A DNA stretch of 64,000 nucleotides from Rhodocyclaceae bacterium (lineage in GTDB: Bacteria > Pseudomonadota > Gammaproteobacteria > Burkholderiales > Rhodocyclaceae), in the NCBI GenBank assembly GCA_028713915.1, contig JAQTNK010000008.1, positions 61,506 to 125,505 on the forward strand, in the 5' to 3' direction. The notes under the pieces were generated by a model. The model did no database searches, was not told the origin of the DNA, and saw only the letters and a program-made list of their open reading frames with translations. The translations under genes and the position numbers were made by a program. Below are positions 36,446-45,149 of this stretch, piece by piece; position 1 is the first letter of the stretch, and each line of letters opens with the position of its first letter.

Positions 36446-37744
36446 ATGGCCAAGCCGCTCCACCCCACCCCCCTGCTGGACGAACTCGAAAAGGGCCCGT
36501 GGCCCAGCTTCGTCACCGGCCTCAAGCGCCTGGCCAAGGATAACGACATGGCCGTCGACCTGCTCGGCCAGCTCGAGCATTCCTACGAGACCCGCATGGG
36601 CTACTGGAAAGGCGGCACGCTCGGCGTCGTCGGTTACGGCGGCGGCATCATCCCGCGCTTCTCCGAAATCAAGAACCCGGACGGCAGCTACCGCTTCCCG
36701 GACGCCGGCGAGTTCCACACGCTGCGCATCATGCCGTCCGCCGGCATGCACTACGACACCGCCACCCTGCGCCAGCTCTGCGACGTCTGGCAGAAGCACG
36801 GTTCCGGCCTGATCGCGCTGCACGGCCAGTCCGGCGACATCATGTTCCAGGGCGCATCAAGCGAAAACGTGCAGAAGGCCTTCGACGAATTCAACGAGAT
36901 GGGCTTCGACCTCGGCGGCGCCGGCCCGGCCCTGCGCACCTCGGCTTCCTGCATCGGCGCGGCGCGCTGCGAGCAGTCCTGCTTCGACGAAGCCAAGGCG
37001 CATCACCTCGTCATCAACAAGTTCCTCGACGATCTGCATCGTCCGGCGCTGCCCTACAAGTTCAAGTTCAAGTTCTCCGGCTGCCCGAACGACTGCACCA
37101 ACTCGATCCAGCGCTCCGACTTCGCCACCATCGGCACCTGGCGCGACAACATCCGCACCGACGAAGCGATGGCCAAGAAGTGGGTCGCCAAGCACGGCGT
37201 CACCAAGCTGGTCAACGAAGTCATCGGCATGTGCCCGACGCGCGCCATGCAGCTGAAGGAAGCCGCCGCCGTTGCCGCCGGCGCCAACATCTCCAGCGTC
37301 AAGGTGAACGACACCCAGGCCCTCGAGATCGACAACAAGAGCTGCGTGCGCTGCATGCACTGCATCAACGTCATGACCGGCGGCCTGCAGATCGGCAAGG
37401 ACAAGGGCGTCACCATCCTGATCGGCGGCAAGAGCGTGCTGAAGATCGGCGCCACCATGGGTTCCGTCATCATCCCGTTCATGCCGCTCAGCACGGACGA
37501 AGACTACGAGGCCTATCTGGACCTCGGCCAGCGCGTCATGGACTTCTTCGCCGAGAACGCCCTCGAGCACGAGCGCACCGGCGAAATGATCGAACGCATC
37601 GGCCTGGCCAACTTCCTGGAAGGCATCGAGGTCGAGATCGATCCCAACATGATCAATCGCCCGCGCATGAACCCCTACACGAACATGGCCGGCTGGGACG
37701 AGGAAGTCGCCAAGGCCGAAGCCCGCAAGGCGGCCGCCGCCTGA
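36446..37744 (+). CDS. dsrA: Dissimilatory (reverse) sulfite reductase alpha subunit
   Basis: The 432-residue protein carries the siroheme-[4Fe-4S] cysteines: CIGAARCEQSC, then GCPNDC, the CX5C and CX3C pairs typical of DsrA. A ferredoxin-like insert follows (CVRCMHCINVM). With DsrB it forms the cytoplasmic alpha2beta2 enzyme that, in sulfur oxidisers, converts sulfur delivered on DsrC to sulfite, releasing six electrons. The ATG at 36446 has GAGGAGA 8 bp upstream. It heads the dsrABEFHCMKLJOPNR operon. The presence of dsrEFH and dsrL marks the oxidative type. Confidence 0.97.
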   Translation: MAKPLHPTPLLDELEKGPWPSFVTGLKRLAKDNDMAVDLLGQLEHSYETRMGYWKGGTLGVVGYGGGIIPRFSEIKNPDGSYRFPDAGEFHTLRIMPSAGMHYDTATLRQLCDVWQKHGSGLIALHGQSGDIMFQGASSENVQKAFDEFNEMGFDLGGAGPALRTSASCIGAARCEQSCFDEAKAHHLVINKFLDDLHRPALPYKFKFKFSGCPNDCTNSIQRSDFATIGTWRDNIRTDEAMAKKWVAKHGVTKLVNEVIGMCPTRAMQLKEAAAVAAGANISSVKVNDTQALEIDNKSCVRCMHCINVMTGGLQIGKDKGVTILIGGKSVLKIGATMGSVIIPFMPLSTDEDYEAYLDLGQRVMDFFAENALEHERTGEMIERIGLANFLEGIEVEIDPNMINRPRMNPYTNMAGWDEEVAKAEARKAAAA

Positions 37745-37786
37745 ACCCCGACGCTCATCTAGACCAGCATTGACGGAGACATACAA

Positions 37787-38860
37787 ATGGCTCAACCTCA
37801 AGTCCGCAAGCCGATCGAAGGCTTCCTCGACAACAAGAAGTTCCTGCACCCGAAGTTCGCCGCCAACTACGGCAATTGGCTGACGCATGACCGTCCGCGC
37901 CCCGGCGTCATGCACCACGTCTCGCGCAGCGGCGACGAAGTGTGGACCGTGCGCGCCGGCACCCAGCGCCAGATGGACCACTACACGATCCGCAAGCTGT
38001 GCGACATCGCCGACAGCCACGGCGAAGGCTTCATGCGCTTCACCATGCGCTCCAACGTCGAGATTTCCGTTTCCAGCGAAGCCAAGGTCGCGCCGCTGAT
38101 CGCCGAACTCGAGAAGGCCGGCTTCCCGATCGGCGGCACGGGCAACTCCGTGTCCATGGTCGCCCACACCCAGGGCTGGATGCACTGCGACATCCCCGGC
38201 ACCGACGCTTCCGGCGTCGTCAAGTCGATGATGGACAACCTGATCGAGGAGTTCAAGCACGAGGAGATGCCGAACCGCGTCAAGCTGTCGACCTCCTGCT
38301 GCGAAATCAACTGCGGCGGCCAGGCCGACATCGCCGTCGTCGTGCAATACACGAAGCCGCCGAAGATCAACCACGATCTCGTCTCCGCCATCTGCGAACG
38401 CCCGACCGTCGTCGCGCGCTGCCCGGTGGCCGCGATCCGCCCGACCATCGTCAATGGCAAGCCGTCGCTGGAAGTCGACGAGAAGAAGTGCGTCTGCTGC
38501 GGCGCCTGCTTCCCGCCCTGCCCGCCCATGCAGATCAACGATCCCGAGTCCAACAAGATCGCCATCTGGGTCGGCGGCAAGAACTCCAACGCCCGCTCCA
38601 AGCCGACCTTCCACAAGCTCGTCGCCGCCGGCCTGCCGAACAACGCGCCGCGCTGGCCCGAAGTGAACGCCGTCGTCAAGAAGATCCTCATGGCCTACAA
38701 GGCGGACGGCCGTCCGTGGGAACGCATGGCCGACTGGATCGACCGCATCGGCTGGCCCGCGTTCTTCGAGAAGACCGACCTGCCCTTCACCAAGTACATG
38801 ATCGACGACTGGCGCGGCGGCCGCGTCAACCTCAACGCCTCCGCCCAAGTGCGCTTCTGA
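37787..38860 (+). CDS. dsrB: Dissimilatory (reverse) sulfite reductase beta subunit
   Basis: The 357-residue partner of DsrA has the core motif STSCCEINCGGQADIAV, with cysteines near the siroheme site, and a complete ferredoxin domain (CVCCGACFPPCPP, plus the RCPVAAIRP cysteine). It contributes the catalytically active siroheme in known DsrAB. GGAG precedes the ATG, and it follows dsrA by 42 bp. The family's standard length and domain order are preserved with no disruption. Confidence 0.97.
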   Translation: MAQPQVRKPIEGFLDNKKFLHPKFAANYGNWLTHDRPRPGVMHHVSRSGDEVWTVRAGTQRQMDHYTIRKLCDIADSHGEGFMRFTMRSNVEISVSSEAKVAPLIAELEKAGFPIGGTGNSVSMVAHTQGWMHCDIPGTDASGVVKSMMDNLIEEFKHEEMPNRVKLSTSCCEINCGGQADIAVVVQYTKPPKINHDLVSAICERPTVVARCPVAAIRPTIVNGKPSLEVDEKKCVCCGACFPPCPPMQINDPESNKIAIWVGGKNSNARSKPTFHKLVAAGLPNNAPRWPEVNAVVKKILMAYKADGRPWERMADWIDRIGWPAFFEKTDLPFTKYMIDDWRGGRVNLNASAQVRF

Positions 38861-38870
38861 GACCTCGGAC

Positions 38871-39263
38871 ATGAAATTCGCTATTCAGGTCAACGAAGGC
38901 CCCTACACGCACCAGGCGTCGGACAGCGCCTACCATTTCACCAAGGCGGTGCTGGCTGCGGGACATGAGGTGTTTCGCGTGTTCTTCTATCACGACGGCG
39001 TCAACAACGCCACGCGCCTGACGACGCCGCCGCAGGACGACCGCAACATCGTCAACCGCTGGTCGAAGCTGGCGCAGGGCAGCGAGCTCGATCTCGTGGT
39101 CTGCGTCGCCGCCGCCCAGCGCCGCGGCATCGTCGACGACGGCGAAGCCAAGCGCAACGGCAAGGACGCCACCAATCTGGCGCCGGGCTTTCGCATCTCC
39201 GGTCTCGGTCAGTTGATCGAAGCCGGCATCCAGGCCGACCGCTTGGTCGTGTTCGGCGACTAA
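38871..39263 (+). CDS. dsrE: DsrE sulfur-transfer subunit
   Basis: The 130-residue DsrE-fold protein has the active cysteine at position 78 in LDLVVCVAAAQRRGI, the residue that accepts persulfide in Allochromatium DsrE. DsrE2F2H2 receives sulfur from TusA and passes it to DsrC, and is found only in oxidisers, which fixes the direction of the pathway here. It starts 10 bp after dsrB and ends 14 bp before dsrF, so translation is closely linked. Confidence 0.96.
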   Translation: MKFAIQVNEGPYTHQASDSAYHFTKAVLAAGHEVFRVFFYHDGVNNATRLTTPPQDDRNIVNRWSKLAQGSELDLVVCVAAAQRRGIVDDGEAKRNGKDATNLAPGFRISGLGQLIEAGIQADRLVVFGD

Positions 39264-39277
39264 AGGGAGACGACATC

Positions 39278-39640
39278 ATGACCACCAAGAAATTCATGTT
39301 CGTCAACCGCAAGGCGCCCTACGGCACCATCTACGCGCTGGAATCGCTGGAAGTGGTGCTGATCGGCGCCGCCTTCGAGCAGGACGTCTCGATGGCCTTC
39401 ATCGACGACGGCGTCTACCAGCTCAAGAAGGGCCATCAGACCAAGGGCATCGAAATGAAGGCCTTCGAGAAGACCTACGGCGCGCTCGAAGACTACGACG
39501 TCAACAAGCTCTACGTCGACGAGCAATCGCTGGCGGCGCGCGGCCTCACCGCCGACGACCTTTGCGTGCCCGTCGAAGTCATGAGCCGCGCCGCCATCGG
39601 CCAGCTGATGGCGGAGCAAGACGTCCTGCTCTCCTTCTGA
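39278..39640 (+). CDS. dsrF: DsrF subunit of DsrEFH
   Basis: The 120-residue DsrE-fold protein begins MTTKKFMFVNRKAPYGTIYA, the usual DsrF/TusC start. It has no cysteine in the active position, and structural duty within the DsrEFH hexamer is its known role. AGGGAGA precedes the ATG. Slightly shorter than the Allochromatium protein (136) but complete at both ends. Confidence 0.94.
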   Translation: MTTKKFMFVNRKAPYGTIYALESLEVVLIGAAFEQDVSMAFIDDGVYQLKKGHQTKGIEMKAFEKTYGALEDYDVNKLYVDEQSLAARGLTADDLCVPVEVMSRAAIGQLMAEQDVLLSF

Positions 39641-39651
39641 GGAATCGAACC

Positions 39652-39948
39652 ATGCTCAATATCGTCAACAAGTCCCCGCTGGATCGCACCGCGCTGCAGG
39701 CCTGCATCGACGCTGCGACCGGCGGCTCCATCCTGCTGATCGAGGACGGCGTCTATGCCGCCACGCGCGGCAACGCGTTCGAGGCCAAGCTCAAGGCGGT
39801 CCAGGGCAGCTACAAGCTGTTCGCCCTCGGTCCCGATCTCGACGCGCGCGGCTTCGGCGACCGCGTCATGGACGGCGTCACGGTGGTCGACTACGCCGGC
39901 TTCGTCGAACTCGTCGCCGAACACAAGAACTGCCAGTCCTGGCTATAA
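39652..39948 (+). CDS. dsrH: DsrH subunit of DsrEFH
   Basis: The 98-residue protein begins MLNIVNKSPLDRTALQACI and has the DsrH/TusB pattern ILLIEDGVYAA and a C-terminal NCQSWL end. It completes the DsrE2F2H2 sulfurtransferase. GAGGAATCG lies before the ATG at 39652; the longer upstream frame is not needed. dsrF ends 11 bp before it and dsrC starts 47 bp after it. Confidence 0.94.
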   Translation: MLNIVNKSPLDRTALQACIDAATGGSILLIEDGVYAATRGNAFEAKLKAVQGSYKLFALGPDLDARGFGDRVMDGVTVVDYAGFVELVAEHKNCQSWL

Positions 39949-39995
39949 GGCAGCGGCTGAAATCCATCCACTGAAACATCCCTAGGAGAAACAAC

Positions 39996-40331
39996 ATGGG
40001 CACCATCGACATCAACGGCAAGTCCGTCGAAACCGACGAAGAAGGCTACCTCGTCAACCTCAACGATTGGGACGAAGCCATCGGCGGCGAACTGGCGAAG
40101 AGCGAAAACGTCAACATGACCGAACAGCACTGGGAAGTCGTGAACTTCCTGCGCGAGTACTACAACGAGTTCCAGATCGCCCCCGCCGTGCGCGTGCTGA
40201 CCAAGGCCATCGGCAAGAAGCTCGGGCCGGAGAAGGGCAACAGCCAGTACCTGTACGAATTGTTCCCCTACGGCCCGGCCAAGCAGGCGTGCAAGATCGC
40301 CGGCCTGCCGAAGCCCACCGGCTGCATCTGA
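39996..40331 (+). CDS. dsrC: DsrC sulfur carrier protein
   Basis: The 111-residue protein ends with the canonical swinging arm [19 protein letters not shown], with Cys99 and Cys110 spaced by ten residues. These form the persulfide/trisulfide and the disulfide that links DsrAB chemistry to DsrMKJOP. AGGAGAAACA precedes the ATG at good spacing, fitting the high expression expected of DsrC. A strong hairpin follows at 40346-40369 and could stabilise its transcript. It is complete, unlike the cysteine-less paralogue at 34489-34821. Confidence 0.97.
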   Translation: MGTIDINGKSVETDEEGYLVNLNDWDEAIGGELAKSENVNMTEQHWEVVNFLREYYNEFQIAPAVRVLTKAIGKKLGPEKGNSQYLYELFPYGPAKQACKIAGLPKPTGCI

Positions 40332-40345
40332 TTTCGCGTCGAAAG

Positions 40346-40369
40346 CGGGCCGATGAATCCATCGGCCCG
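40346..40369 (+). terminator. Strong hairpin between dsrC and dsrM (partial terminator or mRNA stabiliser)
   Basis: CGGGCCGATG and CATCGGCCCG pair perfectly over 10 bp around the tetraloop AATC, 15 bp after the dsrC stop; a short GTTT follows. It lies within the operon, so it more likely stabilises the dsrC-proximal message or lowers read-through than ends transcription completely. Confidence 0.55.
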
Positions 40370-40423
40370 GTTTCACCGGAATCCCATAGGTAGCGTTTTC
40401 TTGCCGAGCCATCGCCCACGCCC

Positions 40424-41146
40424 ATGAGCCTTCTTTTCGCGATCCTGTTCTACGTTGCCGCCGCCGTATTCGTCGGCGGCCTGGCGTACAAGATTGTCGA
40501 CTTCGCGCGCACTCCGGCGCCGCTGAAGATTCCGACCACGCCGGCGCCGATCTCGACGCCGGGCGTCGCCTTCCGCATGTTCCGCGAGGTCGTCTTCTTC
40601 GAGAGCCTGTTCAAGGGCAACCTCTGGATCTGGGCCCTGGGCGCCGCCTTCCATTTCGGCCTGGCCCTGGTGCTGGTGCGCCACCTGCGCTACTTCCTGG
40701 AGCCGGTGCCGGCGCTGATCGCCTTCGCCCAGCCCTTCGGCATGTACGCCGGCTTCATGATGGCCGCCGGCCTCGCCGGACTGTGGGCGCGCCGCTTCCT
40801 GGTCGAACGCATCCGCTACATCTCGACCTACTCGGATCACCTGATGCTCGCCCTGCTGCTGACCATCGCCGCCACCGGGCTGGGCATGAAGTTCGTCATG
40901 CACACCGACGTCATCGGCGTGAAGGCCTTCTTCCTCGGCCTGATGGCGTTCGACATCCAGCCGCTGCCGGCGCATCCGGGCCTCTACATCCACCTCGCCT
41001 GCGTCGCGCTGCTGATGCTCGTCTTCCCCTTCAGCAAGCTGCTGCACGCCCCGGGCATTTTCTTCAGCCCGACCCGCAACCAGACCGACAATCCGCGCGA
41101 AGCGCGCCACCTGGCGCCCTGGGCCGCCAAGCTGGAGAAGAACTGA
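40424..41146 (+). CDS. dsrM: DsrM, membrane b-type cytochrome subunit of DsrMKJOP
   Basis: The 240-residue integral membrane protein has about five or six helices of NarI type. Helix-embedded histidines (GAAFHFGLALVLVRHLRYF, and a later KFVMHTDV) are candidate heme b ligands. It exchanges electrons between the quinone pool and DsrK. The gene is 92 bp downstream of dsrC, behind the hairpin, and its stop is 1 bp from the dsrK start. The length matches oxidative-type DsrM, which is shorter than the sulfate-reducer version. Confidence 0.95.
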   Translation: MSLLFAILFYVAAAVFVGGLAYKIVDFARTPAPLKIPTTPAPISTPGVAFRMFREVVFFESLFKGNLWIWALGAAFHFGLALVLVRHLRYFLEPVPALIAFAQPFGMYAGFMMAAGLAGLWARRFLVERIRYISTYSDHLMLALLLTIAATGLGMKFVMHTDVIGVKAFFLGLMAFDIQPLPAHPGLYIHLACVALLMLVFPFSKLLHAPGIFFSPTRNQTDNPREARHLAPWAAKLEKN

Positions 41147-41147
41147 C

Positions 41148-42689
41148 ATGGCCGGCCCCGAAATCAAAGCTCCCGCGCTGCGCGAATTCCCGACCGTCCC
41201 GGCGCTCCAGCCCGACGCGACAGCCGACGTCAAGTGCTGGGTCGCCAGCGAGAAGATCCAGGAGCCGCTCGGCTTCCCCGGCAAGCTCGCCGACGACTGG
41301 CAGGAAACCCACGACCGCGCCATCGGCCGCATGGGCGAACTGCTCGACAAGTACCGTTCGCTCAAGGTGTTCATGGACGCCTGCGTGCATTGCGGCGCCT
41401 GCACCGACAAGTGCCATTACTTCATCGGCACCGGCGACCCGAAGAACATGCCGGTGGCGCGCCAGGACCTGATGCGCAGCGTCTATCGCCGCTATTTCAC
41501 CCCGGCCGGCAAGATGTTCCCGCAACTCGTCGGCGCGCGCGACCTGACGCGCGAAGTGCTCGACGAGTGGTACAGCTATTACTGGCAGTGCTCGGAATGC
41601 CGGCGCTGCTCGGTGTTCTGCCCCTACGGCATCGACACCGCCGAAATCACCATGGCCGGGCGCGAAATCCTCGACGCCGTCGGCTACGGCCAGAAGTACA
41701 GCAACGAGATCATCGGCAAGGTGCATCGCGTCGGCAACAACCTCGGCCTGCCCGGCCCGGCGCTGATCGACACGCTGTCCGGCCTCGAGGAAGACGTCAA
41801 GGACGACACCGGCTGCGACGTCCGCTACCCGGTCGACGAAAAGGGCGCCGAGGTCCTCCTGGTGACGCCTTCGGCCGACTTCTTCGCCGAACCGCACATC
41901 GAAAGCACGATCGGCTACGGCAAGGTTTTCCATGCCGCGGGCATTTCCTGGACGTTCTCGTCGATGGCGTCGGAAGCCGGCAACTTCGGCATGTTCATCG
42001 GCAACTACGACCAGCTGCACAAGATCGCCCAGCGCGTGCGCCAGGCCGCGCTCGAGCTCGGCGTCAAGCGCATCGTCGTCGGCGAGTGCGGCCACGCCTG
42101 GCGCGTCGCCTACGCCTTCTGGAACACGCTGACCGGCATTGGCGCCGGCGCCAACGATCCCTTTGCCGTCGAACTGCAAAAGCAGCTCGACCCGCGCTAC
42201 AAGCAGCCGGCGCACATTTGCGAAGTGACCTGGGACCTGATCCAGCAAGGCCGCCTCAAGTTCGACAAGTCGGCCAACGATCACCGCATCGTCACCTTCC
42301 ACGATTCCTGCAACGTCGCGCGCGGCTCGCGCATGGGCGACTACGCCGGCGGCCAGTTCGACATCCCGCGCCACATCATCAAGGCCGTCGCCAACAAGTT
42401 CCACGACATGGCGCCGGAAACCATCGGCGAGCGGACGTTCTGCTGCGGCGGCGGCGGCGGCGTGCTCACCGACGAATTGATGGACATTCGCGTCAAGGGC
42501 GCGCTGCCCCGCATGGAAGCCCTGCAGCGCGTGGTCGACGACAACGGCGTGAATTTCATGGCCACCATCTGCGCCATCTGCAAGGCGCAATTCAGCAAGG
42601 TTTTGCCTTATTACGGATTCAAGAGCGGCATGGTGGGCGGCGTGCATCAGCTCGTCAGCACCGCGATCCAATTGGGCAACGAACAGTAA
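41148..42689 (+). CDS. dsrK: DsrK, HdrD-like iron-sulfur catalytic subunit of DsrMKJOP
   Basis: The 513-residue cytoplasmic-facing subunit has two cubane ferredoxin motifs (CVHCGACTDKCHYF and CSECRRCSVFCPYG). CCG domains supply the noncubane cluster site, with HDSCNVARG and FCCGGGGG. DsrK is the proposed site of DsrC thiol/disulfide exchange. It starts 1 bp after dsrM and is followed 33 bp later by dsrL. The sequence is complete with no missing cysteine in these motifs. Confidence 0.96.
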   Translation: MAGPEIKAPALREFPTVPALQPDATADVKCWVASEKIQEPLGFPGKLADDWQETHDRAIGRMGELLDKYRSLKVFMDACVHCGACTDKCHYFIGTGDPKNMPVARQDLMRSVYRRYFTPAGKMFPQLVGARDLTREVLDEWYSYYWQCSECRRCSVFCPYGIDTAEITMAGREILDAVGYGQKYSNEIIGKVHRVGNNLGLPGPALIDTLSGLEEDVKDDTGCDVRYPVDEKGAEVLLVTPSADFFAEPHIESTIGYGKVFHAAGISWTFSSMASEAGNFGMFIGNYDQLHKIAQRVRQAALELGVKRIVVGECGHAWRVAYAFWNTLTGIGAGANDPFAVELQKQLDPRYKQPAHICEVTWDLIQQGRLKFDKSANDHRIVTFHDSCNVARGSRMGDYAGGQFDIPRHIIKAVANKFHDMAPETIGERTFCCGGGGGVLTDELMDIRVKGALPRMEALQRVVDDNGVNFMATICAICKAQFSKVLPYYGFKSGMVGGVHQLVSTAIQLGNEQ

Positions 42690-42722
42690 AACGCGCAGTT
42701 ATAAAGCTACCGGAGACCAGCG

Positions 42723-44711
42723 ATGTCCACGATGAACCAGACCCCGCAGAACACCAAGACCACCTATCGCCGCTTCAAGGAAGGCGACACCAAGTTCAAG
42801 CGCTCGCAGGAACAACTGTTCAAGGCGAGCTGGACCTACAAGTGCCCGACCTACGTCCAGCAGACGCCGCCGTGCCAGGGCCAGTGCCCGGCCGGCGAAG
42901 ACATCCGCTCCTACCTGAACATCGTGCGCGGCATCGAGAAGCCGCCGGTCGGCGCCGACGGCAAGCCGTCCATGCCGTGGCAGGAATACGCCTGGCGCCG
43001 CCTGACGGAATGCAACCCCTTCCCCGCCATCATGGGCCGCGTCTGCCCGGCGCCCTGCCAGGGCGGCTGCAACCGCGCCAAGGTCGAGGACTTCGTCGGC
43101 ATCAACTCGGTCGAGCAGTTCCTCGGCAACTACGCGATTGAAAAGGGCCTCGGCTTCGCCAAGCCCGAAGTGGAAACCGGCAAGAAGATCGCCGTCGTCG
43201 GCGGCGGCGTCGCCGGCCTGTCGGTCGCCTACCAGCTGCGCAAGAAGGGCCACTCGATCACGATTTTCGAAGCCCACCACAAGCTCGGCGGCATGCTGAC
43301 CTTCGGCCTGCCGGCCTACCGCACGCCGCGCGACGTCGTCGACGCCGAAGTCAAGCGCATCACCGACATGGGCGGCATCGAAGTCCGCTGCAGCACGCGC
43401 GTCGGCAAGGACGTCACGATGGACCAGCTGCGCCAGGATTTCGACGCCGTCTTCATCGGCATCGGCGCGCAAGCCGGCAACAAGCTCGACATTCCCGGCG
43501 CCGACGCGCCCAACGTCACCGACGGCATCAGCTTCCTGCGCGACTACAACGAAGGCCGCATCGATTGCGCCGGCAAGAACATCATCGTCATCGGCGGCGG
43601 CGACACCGCCATGGACTGCGCCGCCGTGGCGCGCCGCCTCGGCGCCGAATGCGACGCCGGCGTATCGCCGGAGAACCAGACCAAGGTCACAGTCGCCGCG
43701 CGCGAAGCCAACGGCCGCCAAGCCATGCACGTCCTGCGCCAAAGCTCCGAGGTGGTGATCGCCTATCGCCGCCACGTCCAGGAAATGCCTTGCACCAAGC
43801 ACGAACTGGAGGCCGTCATCGAAGAAGGCGTCGAGATCCAGCCGTGCGTCGCGCCCGTGTCCGTCGTCAAGGATGCCAGCGGCAAGGCCACCGCCCTGCG
43901 CGTCATCAAGGTCGACTGGGTCAACAAGAAAATGGTGCCGCAGGAAGGCTCCGAATACGACATCCCGGCCAACCTGATCGTCTCCGCCGTCGGCCAGTCG
44001 ATCGACTGGACCGGCATGGATGCCTTCAAGAACGCCAAGAACCTCGGCAACGCCGACAAGGCGCTGCAGGCCGTCGGCCAGCCCGGCGTGTTCATCGGCG
44101 GCGACGCCATTTCCCCGCTCACGCTGACGGTCGCCATCGGCCACGCCCGCATCGCCGCCGAAGGCATCGACGACTACGTCATGGGCCGCGAGATCGCCAA
44201 GCGCCCGAAGGTCGACAAGAAGCTGTTCGACATGCCCGCCAACATGCAGAAGTTCGGCGCCAAGTTCGACAAGGTGCCCGACGGCTACACGCGCGCCACC
44301 TGCGACAACAAGAACGCCGTGCATAACTTCGACGACCGCGCCGACCGCGCCATCATCGAGGCGAAGGACCTGTTCCTCGGCCACTTCTCCTACACGCCGC
44401 GCAACGAGCGGGCGCAGAACGAGATCAACGCCGAGAACGTGCTGGGCAGCAGCGCCGAGCGCCTGATTGCCCTGACGGATGCCCAGGCGCAGGCGGAAGC
44501 CAAGCGCTGCATGAGCTGCGGCATGTGCTTCGAGTGCGACAACTGCGTCATCTACTGCCCGCAGGGCGCCGTCAAGCGCGTGCCGAAGAAGGAACAGATG
44601 GCCGGCCGCTACGTCACCACCGATTATGCCAAGTGCATTGGCTGCCACATCTGCATGGACGTCTGCCCGACCGGCTACATCCAGATGGGCCTGGGTGGCG
44701 AAGGCAACTGA
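42723..44711 (+). CDS. dsrL: DsrL, NAD(P)H:acceptor iron-sulfur flavoprotein
   Basis: The 662-residue protein resembles the glutamate synthase small subunit. An N-terminal Fe-S domain has CQGQCPAGEDI and PAPCQGGCNRA, followed by an FAD site (GGGVAGLSVAYQL), an NAD(P)H site (GGGDTAMDC), and a C-terminal ferredoxin with two clusters (CMSCGMCFECDNC and CIGCHICMDVCPTG). DsrL links DsrAB electrons to pyridine nucleotides and is essential for sulfur oxidation in Allochromatium. A good GGAG-type site precedes the ATG. Its presence supports oxidative pathway direction. Confidence 0.96.
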   Translation: MSTMNQTPQNTKTTYRRFKEGDTKFKRSQEQLFKASWTYKCPTYVQQTPPCQGQCPAGEDIRSYLNIVRGIEKPPVGADGKPSMPWQEYAWRRLTECNPFPAIMGRVCPAPCQGGCNRAKVEDFVGINSVEQFLGNYAIEKGLGFAKPEVETGKKIAVVGGGVAGLSVAYQLRKKGHSITIFEAHHKLGGMLTFGLPAYRTPRDVVDAEVKRITDMGGIEVRCSTRVGKDVTMDQLRQDFDAVFIGIGAQAGNKLDIPGADAPNVTDGISFLRDYNEGRIDCAGKNIIVIGGGDTAMDCAAVARRLGAECDAGVSPENQTKVTVAAREANGRQAMHVLRQSSEVVIAYRRHVQEMPCTKHELEAVIEEGVEIQPCVAPVSVVKDASGKATALRVIKVDWVNKKMVPQEGSEYDIPANLIVSAVGQSIDWTGMDAFKNAKNLGNADKALQAVGQPGVFIGGDAISPLTLTVAIGHARIAAEGIDDYVMGREIAKRPKVDKKLFDMPANMQKFGAKFDKVPDGYTRATCDNKNAVHNFDDRADRAIIEAKDLFLGHFSYTPRNERAQNEINAENVLGSSAERLIALTDAQAQAEAKRCMSCGMCFECDNCVIYCPQGAVKRVPKKEQMAGRYVTTDYAKCIGCHICMDVCPTGYIQMGLGGEGN

Positions 44712-44726
44712 TCCACGCACCGGACG

Positions 44727-45149
44727 ATGACCATGTCGCGCGCTCTCACCTTCCTTGCCGCCCTCACGCTGGCGCTGCCGCTGTTCAACGCGGCGGCCGC
44801 CGGCGAAGCGGCCAAGCCGGCCATCGTGATCGCCAATCCGGGAACGCAATGCATCGCGCCCCCTGAGGAAATGCGGCGCGACCACATGGAAATGCTCAAG
44901 CACCAGCGCAACCGCACCATGCGGCTGGGCGAGCGCGGCGCCAAGGTCAGCCTCAACGCCTGCGTCGACTGCCATGCCAGCAAGACGACCGGCTCGGTGC
45001 TCAGCGGCAAGCAAAGCAACCCGGACGGCTTTTGCGAAGCCTGCCACGCCTTCGCCGCCGTCAAGCTCGACTGCTGGGACTGCCATCAGCCCAAGGCCGG
45101 CTACAAGGCGGCCGAGGCGACGCCCGCGCCGGAAGGATCCAAGCCATGA
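44727..45149 (+). CDS. dsrJ: DsrJ, periplasmic triheme cytochrome c
   Basis: The 140-residue exported protein has a signal sequence (ALTFLAALTLALPLFNAAAA) and three CXXCH motifs (CVDCH, CEACH, CWDCH), the triheme number characteristic of DsrJ. An extra cysteine (TQCIAPP) may supply the unusual His/Cys heme ligand known in DsrJ. It is the periplasmic electron-transfer partner of DsrO. Its stop overlaps the dsrO start (ATGA). Confidence 0.95.
   Translation: MTMSRALTFLAALTLALPLFNAAAAGEAAKPAIVIANPGTQCIAPPEEMRRDHMEMLKHQRNRTMRLGERGAKVSLNACVDCHASKTTGSVLSGKQSNPDGFCEACHAFAAVKLDCWDCHQPKAGYKAAEATPAPEGSKP

Noticed and set aside
42699..45086. 795-codon minus-strand open frame
   Set aside because: Antisense to dsrL and dsrJ with biased Ala/Val/Asp/His composition; dsrL and dsrJ have complete cofactor motifs, so this is a shadow.
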